DNA of 44,719 nt from Alphaproteobacteria bacterium (GTDB lineage: Bacteria; Pseudomonadota; Alphaproteobacteria; Rickettsiales; UBA998): assembly GCA_004293935.1 (NCBI GenBank), contig RDZH01000023.1, positions 1 to 44,719 of the forward strand, in the 5' to 3' direction. The position numbers and the translations under genes are program-made. Position 1 is the first letter of the stretch. Each line of letters starts with the position of its first letter. Positions 1 through 8,573 of the stretch are shown piece after piece. The notes below the pieces were generated by a model that did no database searches, had not been told where the DNA came from, and worked only from the letters and a program-made list of their open reading frames with translations.

Positions 1-42
1 TTTTGGCGTAGTCTTGGCGTTACCATGCAATATACTTCCCAT
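1..42 (-). CDS. Transposase, 5' fragment running off the contig (IS481-like)
   Basis: The minus strand reads MGSILHGNAKTTPK from an ATG at 42-40 and leaves the window at base 1. A start of the form MG-x-VLHG-A-TT is, from memory, typical of IS481-family transposases whose next domain is a helix-turn-helix, so DNA transposition is the likely role. AAGGAG lies just upstream of the ATG. The same fragment, with one conservative change (Ile for Val at residue 4), occurs on the plus strand at the right end. Only 14 codons are visible, so the family name rests on the N-terminus and could be wrong. Confidence 0.6.
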   Translation of the reverse strand, partial: MGSILHGNAKTTPK

Positions 43-92
43 AAATTGGTCTCCTTTAGATCAGTATAGCTTATGCCATAAGAAAAAGGAAC
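1..92. repeat. Left copy of a terminal inverted repeat (IS end)
   Basis: Bases 1-92 are nearly identical to the reverse complement of 44629-44719. The match covers the transposase start, its ribosome binding site and about 50 bp upstream, with only a few mismatches, and stops abruptly at about base 92. I infer that base 92 is close to the outer end of the insertion sequence. An additional 10-bp inverted repeat (71-80 with 108-117) straddles this edge. Confidence 0.75.
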
Positions 93-131
93 CAAACAAC
101 TACAAAGTATGGCATAATAAAAATATCATGT

Positions 132-151
132 TCTAATAAAAAACTATTAGA
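132..151. promoter_or_regulatory. Small hairpin upstream of the first orphan gene
   Basis: TCTAATA and TATTAGA form a perfect 7-bp stem around a 6-base A-rich loop. It lies about 75 bp upstream of the hypothetical gene at 228 in otherwise featureless AT-rich DNA. No T-tract follows, so an operator or a chance palindrome is as likely as a terminator. Confidence 0.25.
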
Positions 152-227
152 CGAACTGCACTAATTATGGTATATTTACTATAGAGAATATAATTATTTA
201 TATAAGTTAATTTATTTGGGGAATGCT

Positions 228-935
228 ATGGTAAATCTTTGGGATAATGAATCGAGTGCGCCTGTTGCACCTGTCACCCTTCAACCTTTCGGTGCTGGAG
301 ACGTAACCCAACAGCCTGCGGTTGAGAATATCTCATTCTCTAATCCCGATGAGAGAGCGTTCGCCGCTGAAAAAGAGAAAATCATCAACGCTATTAGTAT
401 TTCTTCTGGTGGAGCTGTTACCCCTCAAGATCTTGATGGGCTTTCTGAAAATGAGTTGTCACAAATTAATCCTAATACGATAGGTGATGTGATTCGTAGG
501 GCGGCTATTGGTGAAGCGGTGGATACGGCAGGGCTTCCTACTGCGGTGGCACATGTGGTTGAACGCACGCAACAAGCGGTAAAAGAACGAGAAGCGTTGC
601 AAGAAAATCTTGGCTCTATGCTTACCGTGGGTGCGATAGGTGGAACGATGTTTGGGGCAGCACCCGCAGCATTGAGTAGTGCGGGAGCGGGAGAAGCGTT
701 ATTTCCTGTATCTTCTAGGTCTGCTAGCCCTGAACCTACCAGCACATCAAAACATCCATTTGAAGCACTTCTTGAGTCGTTAAAACCAATTATCGCGCTT
801 TTTCAGCAGCTTAATATGACTGCGCAGAATGCAGGGCAGGGGGTTGAAGTTGGATTGAATCAGTTAGGAAATCTCGCTCCTCCACCTGTTCCAACCATTG
901 GGCGTTCTCAAGAACTTGGTCAGCGTGCAATGTAG
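228..935 (+). CDS. Hypothetical Ala/Pro-rich protein
   Basis: A 235-residue protein that I do not recognise. I chose the ATG at 228 because GGGGA lies a few bases upstream; an in-frame TTG at 216 would add four residues. The N-terminal 45 residues are rich in Pro, Ala and Val, residues 45-130 look helical and charged, and a central stretch (about 130-165) is Gly/Ala-rich and mildly hydrophobic (GAIGGTMFGAAPAALSSAGA). The C-terminus is Pro-rich again. There is no clear signal peptide. The gene stands alone beside the IS end and is followed by a hairpin, so it may be accessory DNA. The low-complexity ends would suit a secreted or surface-associated protein, but that is inference. Confidence 0.55.
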   Translation: MVNLWDNESSAPVAPVTLQPFGAGDVTQQPAVENISFSNPDERAFAAEKEKIINAISISSGGAVTPQDLDGLSENELSQINPNTIGDVIRRAAIGEAVDTAGLPTAVAHVVERTQQAVKEREALQENLGSMLTVGAIGGTMFGAAPAALSSAGAGEALFPVSSRSASPEPTSTSKHPFEALLESLKPIIALFQQLNMTAQNAGQGVEVGLNQLGNLAPPPVPTIGRSQELGQRAM

Positions 936-956
936 TTTGGAATAGAGGCTAGTAGT

Positions 957-982
957 GTGAGAGGCTTTTGAGGGTCTCTCAC
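957..982 (+). terminator. Possible terminator after the first gene
   Basis: GTGAGAG and CTCTCAC form a perfect 7-bp stem around a 12-base loop, 22 bp after the stop codon at 935. What follows is AATAATA rather than a T-run, so this is a weak terminator at best. Confidence 0.35.
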
Positions 983-1080
983 AATAATAGGTGATTATAA
1001 AGCGCGTCTGAGTTCACGCTATAACCATATGAACGAGTGCCACGAATTTTCAATAGGCGTGTTCGTCAAAAAGAACCAAC

Positions 1081-1098
1081 CTATCGAAACGTGCTATA
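1081..1098 (-). repeat. 18-bp match to the 3' end of the 34.5-kb lipoprotein gene
   Basis: This 18-mer is identical to 34489-34506. There it encodes the last codons of a lipoprotein (Y-S-T-F-R-stop, minus strand). Here the same codons stand without a gene in front of them, directly beside a REP-like element. It may be a remnant of a related gene or part of a small repeat. Confidence 0.4.
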
Positions 1099-1117
1099 TT
1101 GTTTTTTACGTATCCTC

Positions 1118-1187
1118 GTCACTCCTGCGAAGGCAGGAGTCCAGTTAGAAGCGTTGTTATGGATACCAGCCTTCGCTGGCATGACAA
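1118..1187. repeat. REP-like palindromic repeat, copy 1
   Basis: The outer arms GTCA and TGAC enclose two small hairpins. The first is ACTCCTGC-GAAG-GCAGGAGT, the second a CCAGC-CTTC-GCTGG stem. The same architecture recurs at 17454-17524 and 20896-20944. Elements of this kind are common between genes in Proteobacteria. This copy lies between the first gene and the end of tldD and may also help end transcription. Confidence 0.7.
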
Positions 1188-1219
1188 GAATTGAGAGTTA
1201 TGCAGAAGTCTCAGACCAT

Positions 1220-2677
1220 CTATTCACTCAGCTCCGTGCCACCAATCGTCATGCGATCAATCAAGAGTGATGGTTGCCCAACACCCACAGGCACAGATTG
1301 CCCTGCTTTACCGCATGTCCCTACGCCATCATCTAGGGATAGATCATTGCCGATTGCGGTAATGCGCTGCATGACTTCTGGACCATTGCCGATTAATGTC
1401 GCGCCTTTGATGGGATAGGTAATCACGCCATCTTCAATCATATAGGCTTCAGAGGCAGAAAATACGAATTTACCAGACGTAATATCTACCTGCCCACCAC
1501 CAAAATGTACGGCATAAATTCCACGTTTCACGCTACGGATCATTTCTTGCGGGTCTTCTGTTCCTGCAAGCATATAGGTATTGGTCATACGTGGCATAGG
1601 AAGATGCGCGTAGGATTCCCTACGACCATTACCCGTGGGTTGTACCCCCATCAAACGGGCATTCATGCGATCCTGCATATAGCCTTTCAAGATGCCATCC
1701 TCAATCAGAACATTATACGCCGTAGCCGTTCCCTCATCATCAATCGTGAGTGATCCACGACGATGTTCGATCGTACCATCATCAACCACGGTGACACCTT
1801 TTGATGCCACTCGCTCACCAATACGCCCTGAGAAAGTCGAAGTCCCTTTGCGGTTGAAATCACCCTCTAATCCATGCCCTACTGCTTCATGCAAAAGCAC
1901 GCCACACCATCCACCGCCCAACACGACAGGTAATTCACCAGCCGGGGCAGGGCGAGCTTCAAGATTTACGAGTGCTTGACGTAGTGCTTCGTCTGCTTGT
2001 TTTTTCCATTGCTGTGGTGTGACATAATGGTTATATCCTGTGCGCGCACCTGCACCTGATGATCCTGATTCCATGCGACCATTTTGTTCCACGACGACAG
2101 AGATGTTGAGCCGCACCAATGGGCGCGTATCACGCACCGCATCATGATCGGGGCGGATAATTTCCACTACTTGAAAATTGCCAACAATAGAAGCCGATAC
2201 TTGCTTCACTCTGCTATCTTTGGCACGTAAATAGGCATCAATTTCACCTAATAAATCGACCTTATGTGCAAAGGCTAATTCGTGAATGGGATTGACATCC
2301 GTATAAAGTGGTTTGGGCGCACGATTCACGGCTACGGAAATATTATGCGATTGTGGTGTTTTTGCAATAGCCCGTACCGTCTGTGCAGCGCGTACAATGG
2401 CTTCTTCACTCAACTCATTGGCATGAGCAAAGCCACATGTTTCCCCTGAAACGGAACGCAGCCCAAAGCCCTGTGAGGTGCTGTAGCTTGCATTGCGAAT
2501 GCAGCCATCATCATAGGAAACCACTTCCGTTTGGTCATATTCACAGAATAATTCGCCATCATCCATACCTGTAAGAGCATCGGCAATCATACGCTGCACA
2601 CGCTCACGATCCATAGACACCACGCCACGCGATGCCCCATCAAAAAAATCAAAATTCTTATCCATATCTATCTGCAT
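1220..2677 (-). CDS. tldD: Metalloprotease TldD
   Basis: A 485-residue protein of the TldD/PmbA family, the usual TldD length. TldD pairs with TldE (PmbA) to form a zinc protease that degrades unfolded peptides, trims modified peptides such as microcins and takes part in CcdA turnover. The metal motif HEAVGH is at residues 263-268, followed by GLEGDF. The C-terminal part has the family's Gly-rich segments (VHFGGGQVDITSGKF). No tldE lies in the window, so the partner must be encoded elsewhere. The gene is divergent from coxB with about 130 bp between them. A second in-frame Met four codons downstream could be the start. Confidence 0.93.
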   Translation of the reverse strand: MQIDMDKNFDFFDGASRGVVSMDRERVQRMIADALTGMDDGELFCEYDQTEVVSYDDGCIRNASYSTSQGFGLRSVSGETCGFAHANELSEEAIVRAAQTVRAIAKTPQSHNISVAVNRAPKPLYTDVNPIHELAFAHKVDLLGEIDAYLRAKDSRVKQVSASIVGNFQVVEIIRPDHDAVRDTRPLVRLNISVVVEQNGRMESGSSGAGARTGYNHYVTPQQWKKQADEALRQALVNLEARPAPAGELPVVLGGGWCGVLLHEAVGHGLEGDFNRKGTSTFSGRIGERVASKGVTVVDDGTIEHRRGSLTIDDEGTATAYNVLIEDGILKGYMQDRMNARLMGVQPTGNGRRESYAHLPMPRMTNTYMLAGTEDPQEMIRSVKRGIYAVHFGGGQVDITSGKFVFSASEAYMIEDGVITYPIKGATLIGNGPEVMQRITAIGNDLSLDDGVGTCGKAGQSVPVGVGQPSLLIDRMTIGGTELSE

Positions 2678-2810
2678 AGCGTAACTGTGGCATAGATTCC
2701 AGAAAAAACCTTTACATGTGCGTAAAAATGGCTATTTATAGGTGCAACTATTGCGTTTGAACAAATGCGATGCTAAACTGCATAACCATAGTCTTATATA
2801 AGGTATTGTA

Positions 2811-3701
2811 ATGGCGATGAAACTAAAATTATTTACGATGGTGCTGATGGTCGCACTTATCTGTGTCATATCACCTGCCGTTGCGCAGGAAGCCCCTAGC
2901 TCACCTGCACTGATTATGCTCAGCGATGAAGAACGTCAAGTGCGCGGTATGGCGGTTGAAAAACAAATGACTTATCAAGAGCCAGTCACTCCTGTGATGG
3001 AACAACTGATTGCGGAGCATGATTATATTTTCTGGATTATCACAGTAATCACTATTTTTGTAACGGCTCTCCTTATTTATGTGTGTATCCGCTTCAGTGC
3101 CAAAAAGAATACTAAGCCCAGTACCACCACGCATAATACATTCCTTGAGATTATCTGGATCGCTGTGCCTGTGCTGATTCTTATTTCTATTTTCATCCCT
3201 TCCTTGAAGTTGCATTATTACATGGATAGAGTGCCTGACCCTGACATGACAATCAAAGTGACGGGCTATCAATGGTATTGGGGATATTCTTATCCTGATC
3301 ACGGCATTGATGAATATACATCTTATATGAAAGAAGAAAAGGATTTGAAAGAGGGTGAAACGCGCCTCCTTTCCGTGGATAACCCTATTGTTGTGCCAAA
3401 AGGTGCGAAAGTACGCGTTTTGCTTACGGGGGGCGATGTGATTCACAGTTTTGCTATGCCTGCATTTGGTGTGAAAACGGATTGTGTTCCGGGGCGACTC
3501 AATGAAACATGGTTTCAAGCGAATCAAGTTGGCATTTATTATGGGCAATGTTCAGAATTATGTGGTGTAAAGCATGGTTTTATGCCTATTGAAGTACGCG
3601 TGGTTGAACCTGAAACATTCGCTAAATGGGTGGAGCAAGCGAAACAGGGGAACTATGGATTTGGAAATAGCCCTATTGCAAAAGTAGCGCAAATAGATTA
3701 A
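2811..3701 (+). CDS. coxB: Cytochrome c oxidase subunit II
   Basis: A 296-residue precursor. A signal peptide (residues 1-25, ending AVA-QEA) is followed by two membrane helices (about 70-90 and 110-130) and a periplasmic cupredoxin domain. CuA ligands are visible: His212, Cys247, Glu249, Cys251, His255 and Met258 (motif CSELCGVKHGFM). Subunit II takes electrons from cytochrome c at the dinuclear CuA site and passes them to heme a in subunit I. The aromatic patch GYQWYWGYSYPD near residue 150 is the usual electron entry region. It is the first gene of the oxidase operon, with AAGG about 8 bp before the ATG and 12 bp between its stop and the first possible coxA start. Confidence 0.97.
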   Translation: MAMKLKLFTMVLMVALICVISPAVAQEAPSSPALIMLSDEERQVRGMAVEKQMTYQEPVTPVMEQLIAEHDYIFWIITVITIFVTALLIYVCIRFSAKKNTKPSTTTHNTFLEIIWIAVPVLILISIFIPSLKLHYYMDRVPDPDMTIKVTGYQWYWGYSYPDHGIDEYTSYMKEEKDLKEGETRLLSVDNPIVVPKGAKVRVLLTGGDVIHSFAMPAFGVKTDCVPGRLNETWFQANQVGIYYGQCSELCGVKHGFMPIEVRVVEPETFAKWVEQAKQGNYGFGNSPIAKVAQID

Positions 3702-5344
<1,643 letters not shown>

Positions 5345-5345
<1 letters not shown>

Positions 5346-6253
5346 TGGTCGCTACCGCAACTCATCCTTATGCTGAAACACGGGAAGCATCTATTCGAGA
5401 TTATTGGATGCTTCTTAAGCCGGGCGTTATGTCCTTGGTAGTGTTCACGGCGTGGGTTGGGTTATATGCTGCTCCCATATCATGTTCCTTCTCACAAGGT
5501 GTGTTGATTGTCTTAGCCATCGCCCTAGGATCGGGTGGTGGAGCTGCCATTAATATGTGGTATGATGCAGATATTGATCGGATCATGAATCGCACGCAAA
5601 AACGCCCCATTCCTTCTGGTGTCATATCAGAACAGGATGTTTTGGCATTAGGTTTGATACTTTCCGCTTTGTCCGTTATGCTTTTGGGGTTGAGTGCAAA
5701 TTGGGCGGCGGCAGGATTATTAGCGTTTGCCATTTGGTTTTACGCGGTGTTCTACACCATGCTATTAAAGCGTTCTACTCCTCAAAATATTGTCATCGGT
5801 GGAGCGGCGGGTGCATTTCCTCCGTTAATCGGGTGGTTGAGTGTGCATCCCGTTATCCAATTAGAACCGATTTTATATGTCCTCATCATCTTTATGTGGA
5901 CTCCGCCACATTTTTGGGCATTAGCCTTATACCGTCATGATGATTATAAAAATGCCTCTATCCCCATGCTTCCAGCAGTAAAAGGGGAGCGCAGCACCTT
6001 AAACCATATTCTTTTTTATACGATAGTGCTGGTGTTTGTTACGCTCTTGCCGTATCTTTTGGGGTATCGCTCTGAATTTTATGGCGTAGGCGCAATGGTT
6101 CTTGGTGGTATTTTTTTCGTGAAGGCGTGGAATTTATGGCGCACTCCCAATAAGCGATCTTCTATGCGGCTTTTTGGTTTTTCTATTCTGTACTTGTTTG
6201 CTTTATTTGGTATGATTGTATGTGATGTTCACCTTATTCAGTATTTTCTATGA
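5345..6253 (+). CDS. ctaB: Heme O synthase (protoheme IX farnesyltransferase)
   Basis: A 302-residue UbiA-family membrane prenyltransferase that adds a farnesyl group to protoheme IX to make heme O, the precursor of the heme a in subunit I. The first Asp-rich motif with its downstream signature (NMWYDADIDRIMNRTQKRP, near residue 70) and the second loop motif (YKNASIPMLP, near residue 200) are both present, with about nine membrane helices. The start ATG overlaps the coxA stop, which indicates translational coupling. No ctaA (heme A synthase) is in the window. Confidence 0.96.
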
Positions 6254-6276
6254 TTTCATGAGATTAAGGAGATTTT

Positions 6277-6498
6277 GTGAGCGCGCATCCTACCACATCG
6301 ATACATAATGAGACGGCAGAGCATGTTGTACATTGTACTAATCAGCTAGATATTACGTCATTTTCCTATGAAGTGATTCTATTGATGGGAGTGAGTTTCA
6401 TCATTGGATCACTTTTTACAACATTATGTCTTGTGATTTTGGATGGTATCCGTCTCGCTATGCATGAACAAGAATCTTCTCCGAGTGAGGAACATTAA
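6277..6498 (+). CDS. Small single-helix membrane protein of the oxidase operon
   Basis: A 73-residue protein that starts with GTG; AAGGAG five bases upstream supports this start. The N-terminal 30 residues are polar, residues about 33-56 form one hydrophobic helix (LLMGVSFIIGSLFTTLCLVI), and the tail is acidic. I do not recognise the family. Its place between ctaB and coxF, with consistent spacing, argues that it is expressed with the oxidase and may be a small accessory subunit or an assembly factor. It lacks Cys or His pairs of a metal chaperone apart from a single HVVHC near residue 16-20. Confidence 0.7.
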   Translation: MSAHPTTSIHNETAEHVVHCTNQLDITSFSYEVILLMGVSFIIGSLFTTLCLVILDGIRLAMHEQESSPSEEH

Positions 6499-6503
6499 TA
6501 TAT

Positions 6504-6632
6504 ATGCCTTATAATCACATACATAAAATCAAACGTAAAAAAAATTATATATTACTGGTGATTTTATTAACCATTTTTGCTTTGCTTTATTACGTAACGA
6601 TCATGAAATTTTCTGTTCAGATAGGGGCATAA
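6504..6632 (+). CDS. coxF: CoxF-like small membrane protein (42 aa)
   Basis: A 42-residue reading frame (first residues MPYNHIHKIKRKKNYILL) with a basic N-terminus and one membrane helix ending in LLYYVTIMKFSVQ. The order of basic stretch, helix and Y-x-V-T-I-x-K matches the short CoxF proteins found between ctaB and ctaG in many alphaproteobacteria. Its stop overlaps the ctaG start by one base, which supports it as a real coupled gene. CoxF's role is not well defined; assembly of the oxidase is assumed from location. It is short enough to be missed by automatic calling. Confidence 0.75.
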   Translation: MPYNHIHKIKRKKNYILLVILLTIFALLYYVTIMKFSVQIGA

Positions 6633-7183
6633 TGCCTATGCGTTCGATTGCGACGAAAAACTATTCTCTTGCGGCAAGCCTCATGATGCTGGTGATGGGG
6701 ATGGTTATGCTGAGTTATGCCGCCGTTCCTCTTTATAATATGTTTTGCAAAATGACAGGTTATGGCGGAACTCCTATGACCAATGCGAGGGAGGGCGATG
6801 TTCCCATACTCGCACGCACAGTGACAGTTGGATTTAATACTGATGTGCATAGTGATTTACCATGGTCGTTCACTTCGTTGCAAAAACACATCACATTGCG
6901 CCTTGGTGAAAGAAAACTGGCTTTTTTTGAGGCTAAGAATTTGAGCAATCATACCCTCACAGGGACATCAACTTTTAATGTTACGCCACATAAGGCTGGT
7001 AGTTTTTTCATCAAAACAAAATGCTTTTGCTATGAAAATCAAAAACTTAAACCAAATGAGACAATGCGTTTTGCAGTTTCTTTTTATCTTGATCCCGCGC
7101 TTGTGAACGAAGATGATATGGATGAAGTGAAAAATATCATCTTGTCTTATACGTTTTTTCAAGTAAAAGAAGATAAAATATAG
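6632..7183 (+). CDS. ctaG: Cytochrome c oxidase assembly protein CtaG/Cox11
   Basis: A 183-residue copper chaperone that delivers copper to CuB in subunit I. It has one N-terminal membrane helix (about residues 12-32, ending PLYNMFCKMTGYGG) and a periplasmic immunoglobulin-like domain. The conserved copper-binding KCFCYENQ motif is near residue 130, where most homologues have CFCF. The alternative Met at residue 3 would be equally plausible. It is coupled to coxF by a one-base overlap. Confidence 0.96.
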   Translation: MPMRSIATKNYSLAASLMMLVMGMVMLSYAAVPLYNMFCKMTGYGGTPMTNAREGDVPILARTVTVGFNTDVHSDLPWSFTSLQKHITLRLGERKLAFFEAKNLSNHTLTGTSTFNVTPHKAGSFFIKTKCFCYENQKLKPNETMRFAVSFYLDPALVNEDDMDEVKNIILSYTFFQVKEDKI

Positions 7184-7204
7184 AACTTCATTTAAGGAGC
7201 GATT

Positions 7205-8035
7205 ATGAGTGCATCACACGAACAAAGTCATCCCTATCATGTTTTAGAGCCAAGCCCCTATCCTATTGCAACATCCTTTAGTCTGTTGTTACTTGTGGTG
7301 GGTGGCGTGATGTGGATGCATAAGCATATGTGGGGTATGCCCGTGACTATGGCGGGTTTATTGGCCGTGCTTATCTGTTGCTTTTATTGGTGGCGTTCTA
7401 CTATTCGGGAAGGAATCTTCGATAAAGCGCATAATCATGTGGTGCAGAGCGGTTTGCGCTTTGGTATGACGCTATTTATTGCTTCCGAGGTCATGTTCTT
7501 TGTGGCATTTTTTTGGGCGTTCTTTAATGCTAGCTTATTCCCTCGTATTTTTATTACGGATGGTCCGTGGGATGTATTGACGGGCGTTGCGTCGTGGCCC
7601 CCTAAAGGCATTGAAACGATGAATGCTTGGGATTTGCCATTGCTCAATACCTTGATTTTGCTCTTTTCTGGCACTACCCTCAACTGGGCGCATTACGCTA
7701 TTCTGCACAATAAAAAAAGCGATGTGACGCGTGGTTTGGCACTGACTGTTGCATTAGGCGTTATTTTTACGGCTCTGCAAGCATTAGAATATTCTCATGC
7801 TACCTTTGCTATGAAGGACACAGTCTATGGCGCGACATTCTATCTTGCTACAGGTTTTCATGGTGCGCATGTTCTGATTGGGACGATGTTTATCGCGGTC
7901 AATTTAGTGCGTTCTATGCGTGGCACGCTTTCTCAGGAAGGGCATTTGGGGTTAGAATTTGCCGCATGGTATTGGCATTTTGTTGACGTGGTGTGGTTGT
8001 TTTTGTTTGTATTCGTCTATTGGTGGGGGGCGTGA
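7205..8035 (+). CDS. coxC: Cytochrome c oxidase subunit III
   Basis: A 276-residue protein with seven membrane helices, the usual alphaproteobacterial length. Characteristic stretches are HPYHVLEPSPYPI at the N-terminus, SEVMFFVAFFWAFFN in helix III, GFHGAHVLIGT and the C-terminal WYWHFVDVVWLFLFV. Subunit III stabilises the catalytic core and its proton uptake. AAGGAG lies 8 bp before the ATG. The stop codon overlaps the start of the DUF983 gene. Confidence 0.97.
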   Translation: MSASHEQSHPYHVLEPSPYPIATSFSLLLLVVGGVMWMHKHMWGMPVTMAGLLAVLICCFYWWRSTIREGIFDKAHNHVVQSGLRFGMTLFIASEVMFFVAFFWAFFNASLFPRIFITDGPWDVLTGVASWPPKGIETMNAWDLPLLNTLILLFSGTTLNWAHYAILHNKKSDVTRGLALTVALGVIFTALQALEYSHATFAMKDTVYGATFYLATGFHGAHVLIGTMFIAVNLVRSMRGTLSQEGHLGLEFAAWYWHFVDVVWLFLFVFVYWWGA

Positions 8036-8376
8036 TCGAACATCAACGTGCCTCATGGCTACGAGGTCATTGCCCTGCATGTGGGGGTGCATCATTATTT
8101 CGGTCGTTCCTTGAACCCTATGATGCTTGCCCTGCATGTGGGTGGAGTGCAAAGGGGTGCGATTTAGGCGATGCATCGGTGTATATTGCCATACTCATTA
8201 TAGGCGTGGTGGTGGGGGCTTTCGCTGTATGGCTTGAATTACGCTATGCCCCTTCTTTGTGGCTTCATGCCGTGATTGAAATACCCTCTGTGCTTCTTTT
8301 ATCCTGTGTCTTAATACGCGTTTGTCGTGGTTTCTTTCTGCACCTTGCTTATTATAGTCGTTTGACAAAAAAATGA
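8032..8376 (+). CDS. DUF983 family zinc-ribbon membrane protein
   Basis: A 114-residue protein starting at a GTG that overlaps the coxC stop by four bases (GTGA). Two CxxC pairs, HCPACGG and ACPACGW, form a zinc-ribbon-like N-terminus, followed by two membrane helices (about residues 48-70 and 78-100). DUF983 genes commonly follow coxC and precede surf1 in alphaproteobacteria and are presumed to be oxidase-assembly factors; the function is not established. No surf1 follows here. The stop codon lies inside the loop of a palindrome that probably ends the operon. Confidence 0.85.
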   Translation: MIEHQRASWLRGHCPACGGASLFRSFLEPYDACPACGWSAKGCDLGDASVYIAILIIGVVVGAFAVWLELRYAPSLWLHAVIEIPSVLLLSCVLIRVCRGFFLHLAYYSRLTKK

Positions 8377-8407
8377 CTCATTTTTTACGTCAAGAAACGA
8401 CTATAAT
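8351..8407 (+). terminator. Long hairpin at the end of the oxidase operon
   Basis: ATTATAGTCGTTT at 8351-8363 pairs perfectly with AAACGACTATAAT at 8395-8407, 13 bp around a 31-base spacer that contains the DUF983 stop codon. The motif GTCGTTTGAC also occurs at 35.36 kb and, inverted, at 34.47 kb. There is no terminal T-run, so it could be a repeat element used as a terminator. Confidence 0.45.
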
Positions 8408-8417
8408 ACTATGATTT

Positions 8418-8480
8418 TATAGTGCTTTTAACTATTTATCTTTGCCGATTTATCGGTCATGATATAATAGAAGCACTATA
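8418..8480. repeat. Palindromic element with TATAGTGCTT ends
   Basis: TATAGTGCTT at 8418-8427 is the perfect reverse complement of AAGCACTATA at 8471-8480. A small internal stem (CGATTTATCG) lies near 8446. The ends resemble those of the larger repeats at 23.1 and 34.3 kb, suggesting one family. It lies in the 197-bp gap before tkt, which otherwise holds nothing recognisable. Confidence 0.5.
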
Positions 8481-8573
8481 GGCAACAGCAACATCATAGC
8501 TCGTGTTTTTATTTGACTGCAACTGCCATTTTTGGCTTTTAATCTGTACAAAATAGTGCTACACCATTTGCTT

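Noticed and set aside
2901-3548. A 215-codon frame on the minus strand inside coxB
   Set aside because: coxB is unmistakable on the other strand; the antisense product is His/Arg/Asn-rich nonsense with no family features.
8361-8407. A promoter made of TTGACA near 8363 and TATAAT near 8402
   Set aside because: The spacing is more than 30 bp, far beyond the usable range; both boxes are parts of one palindrome.
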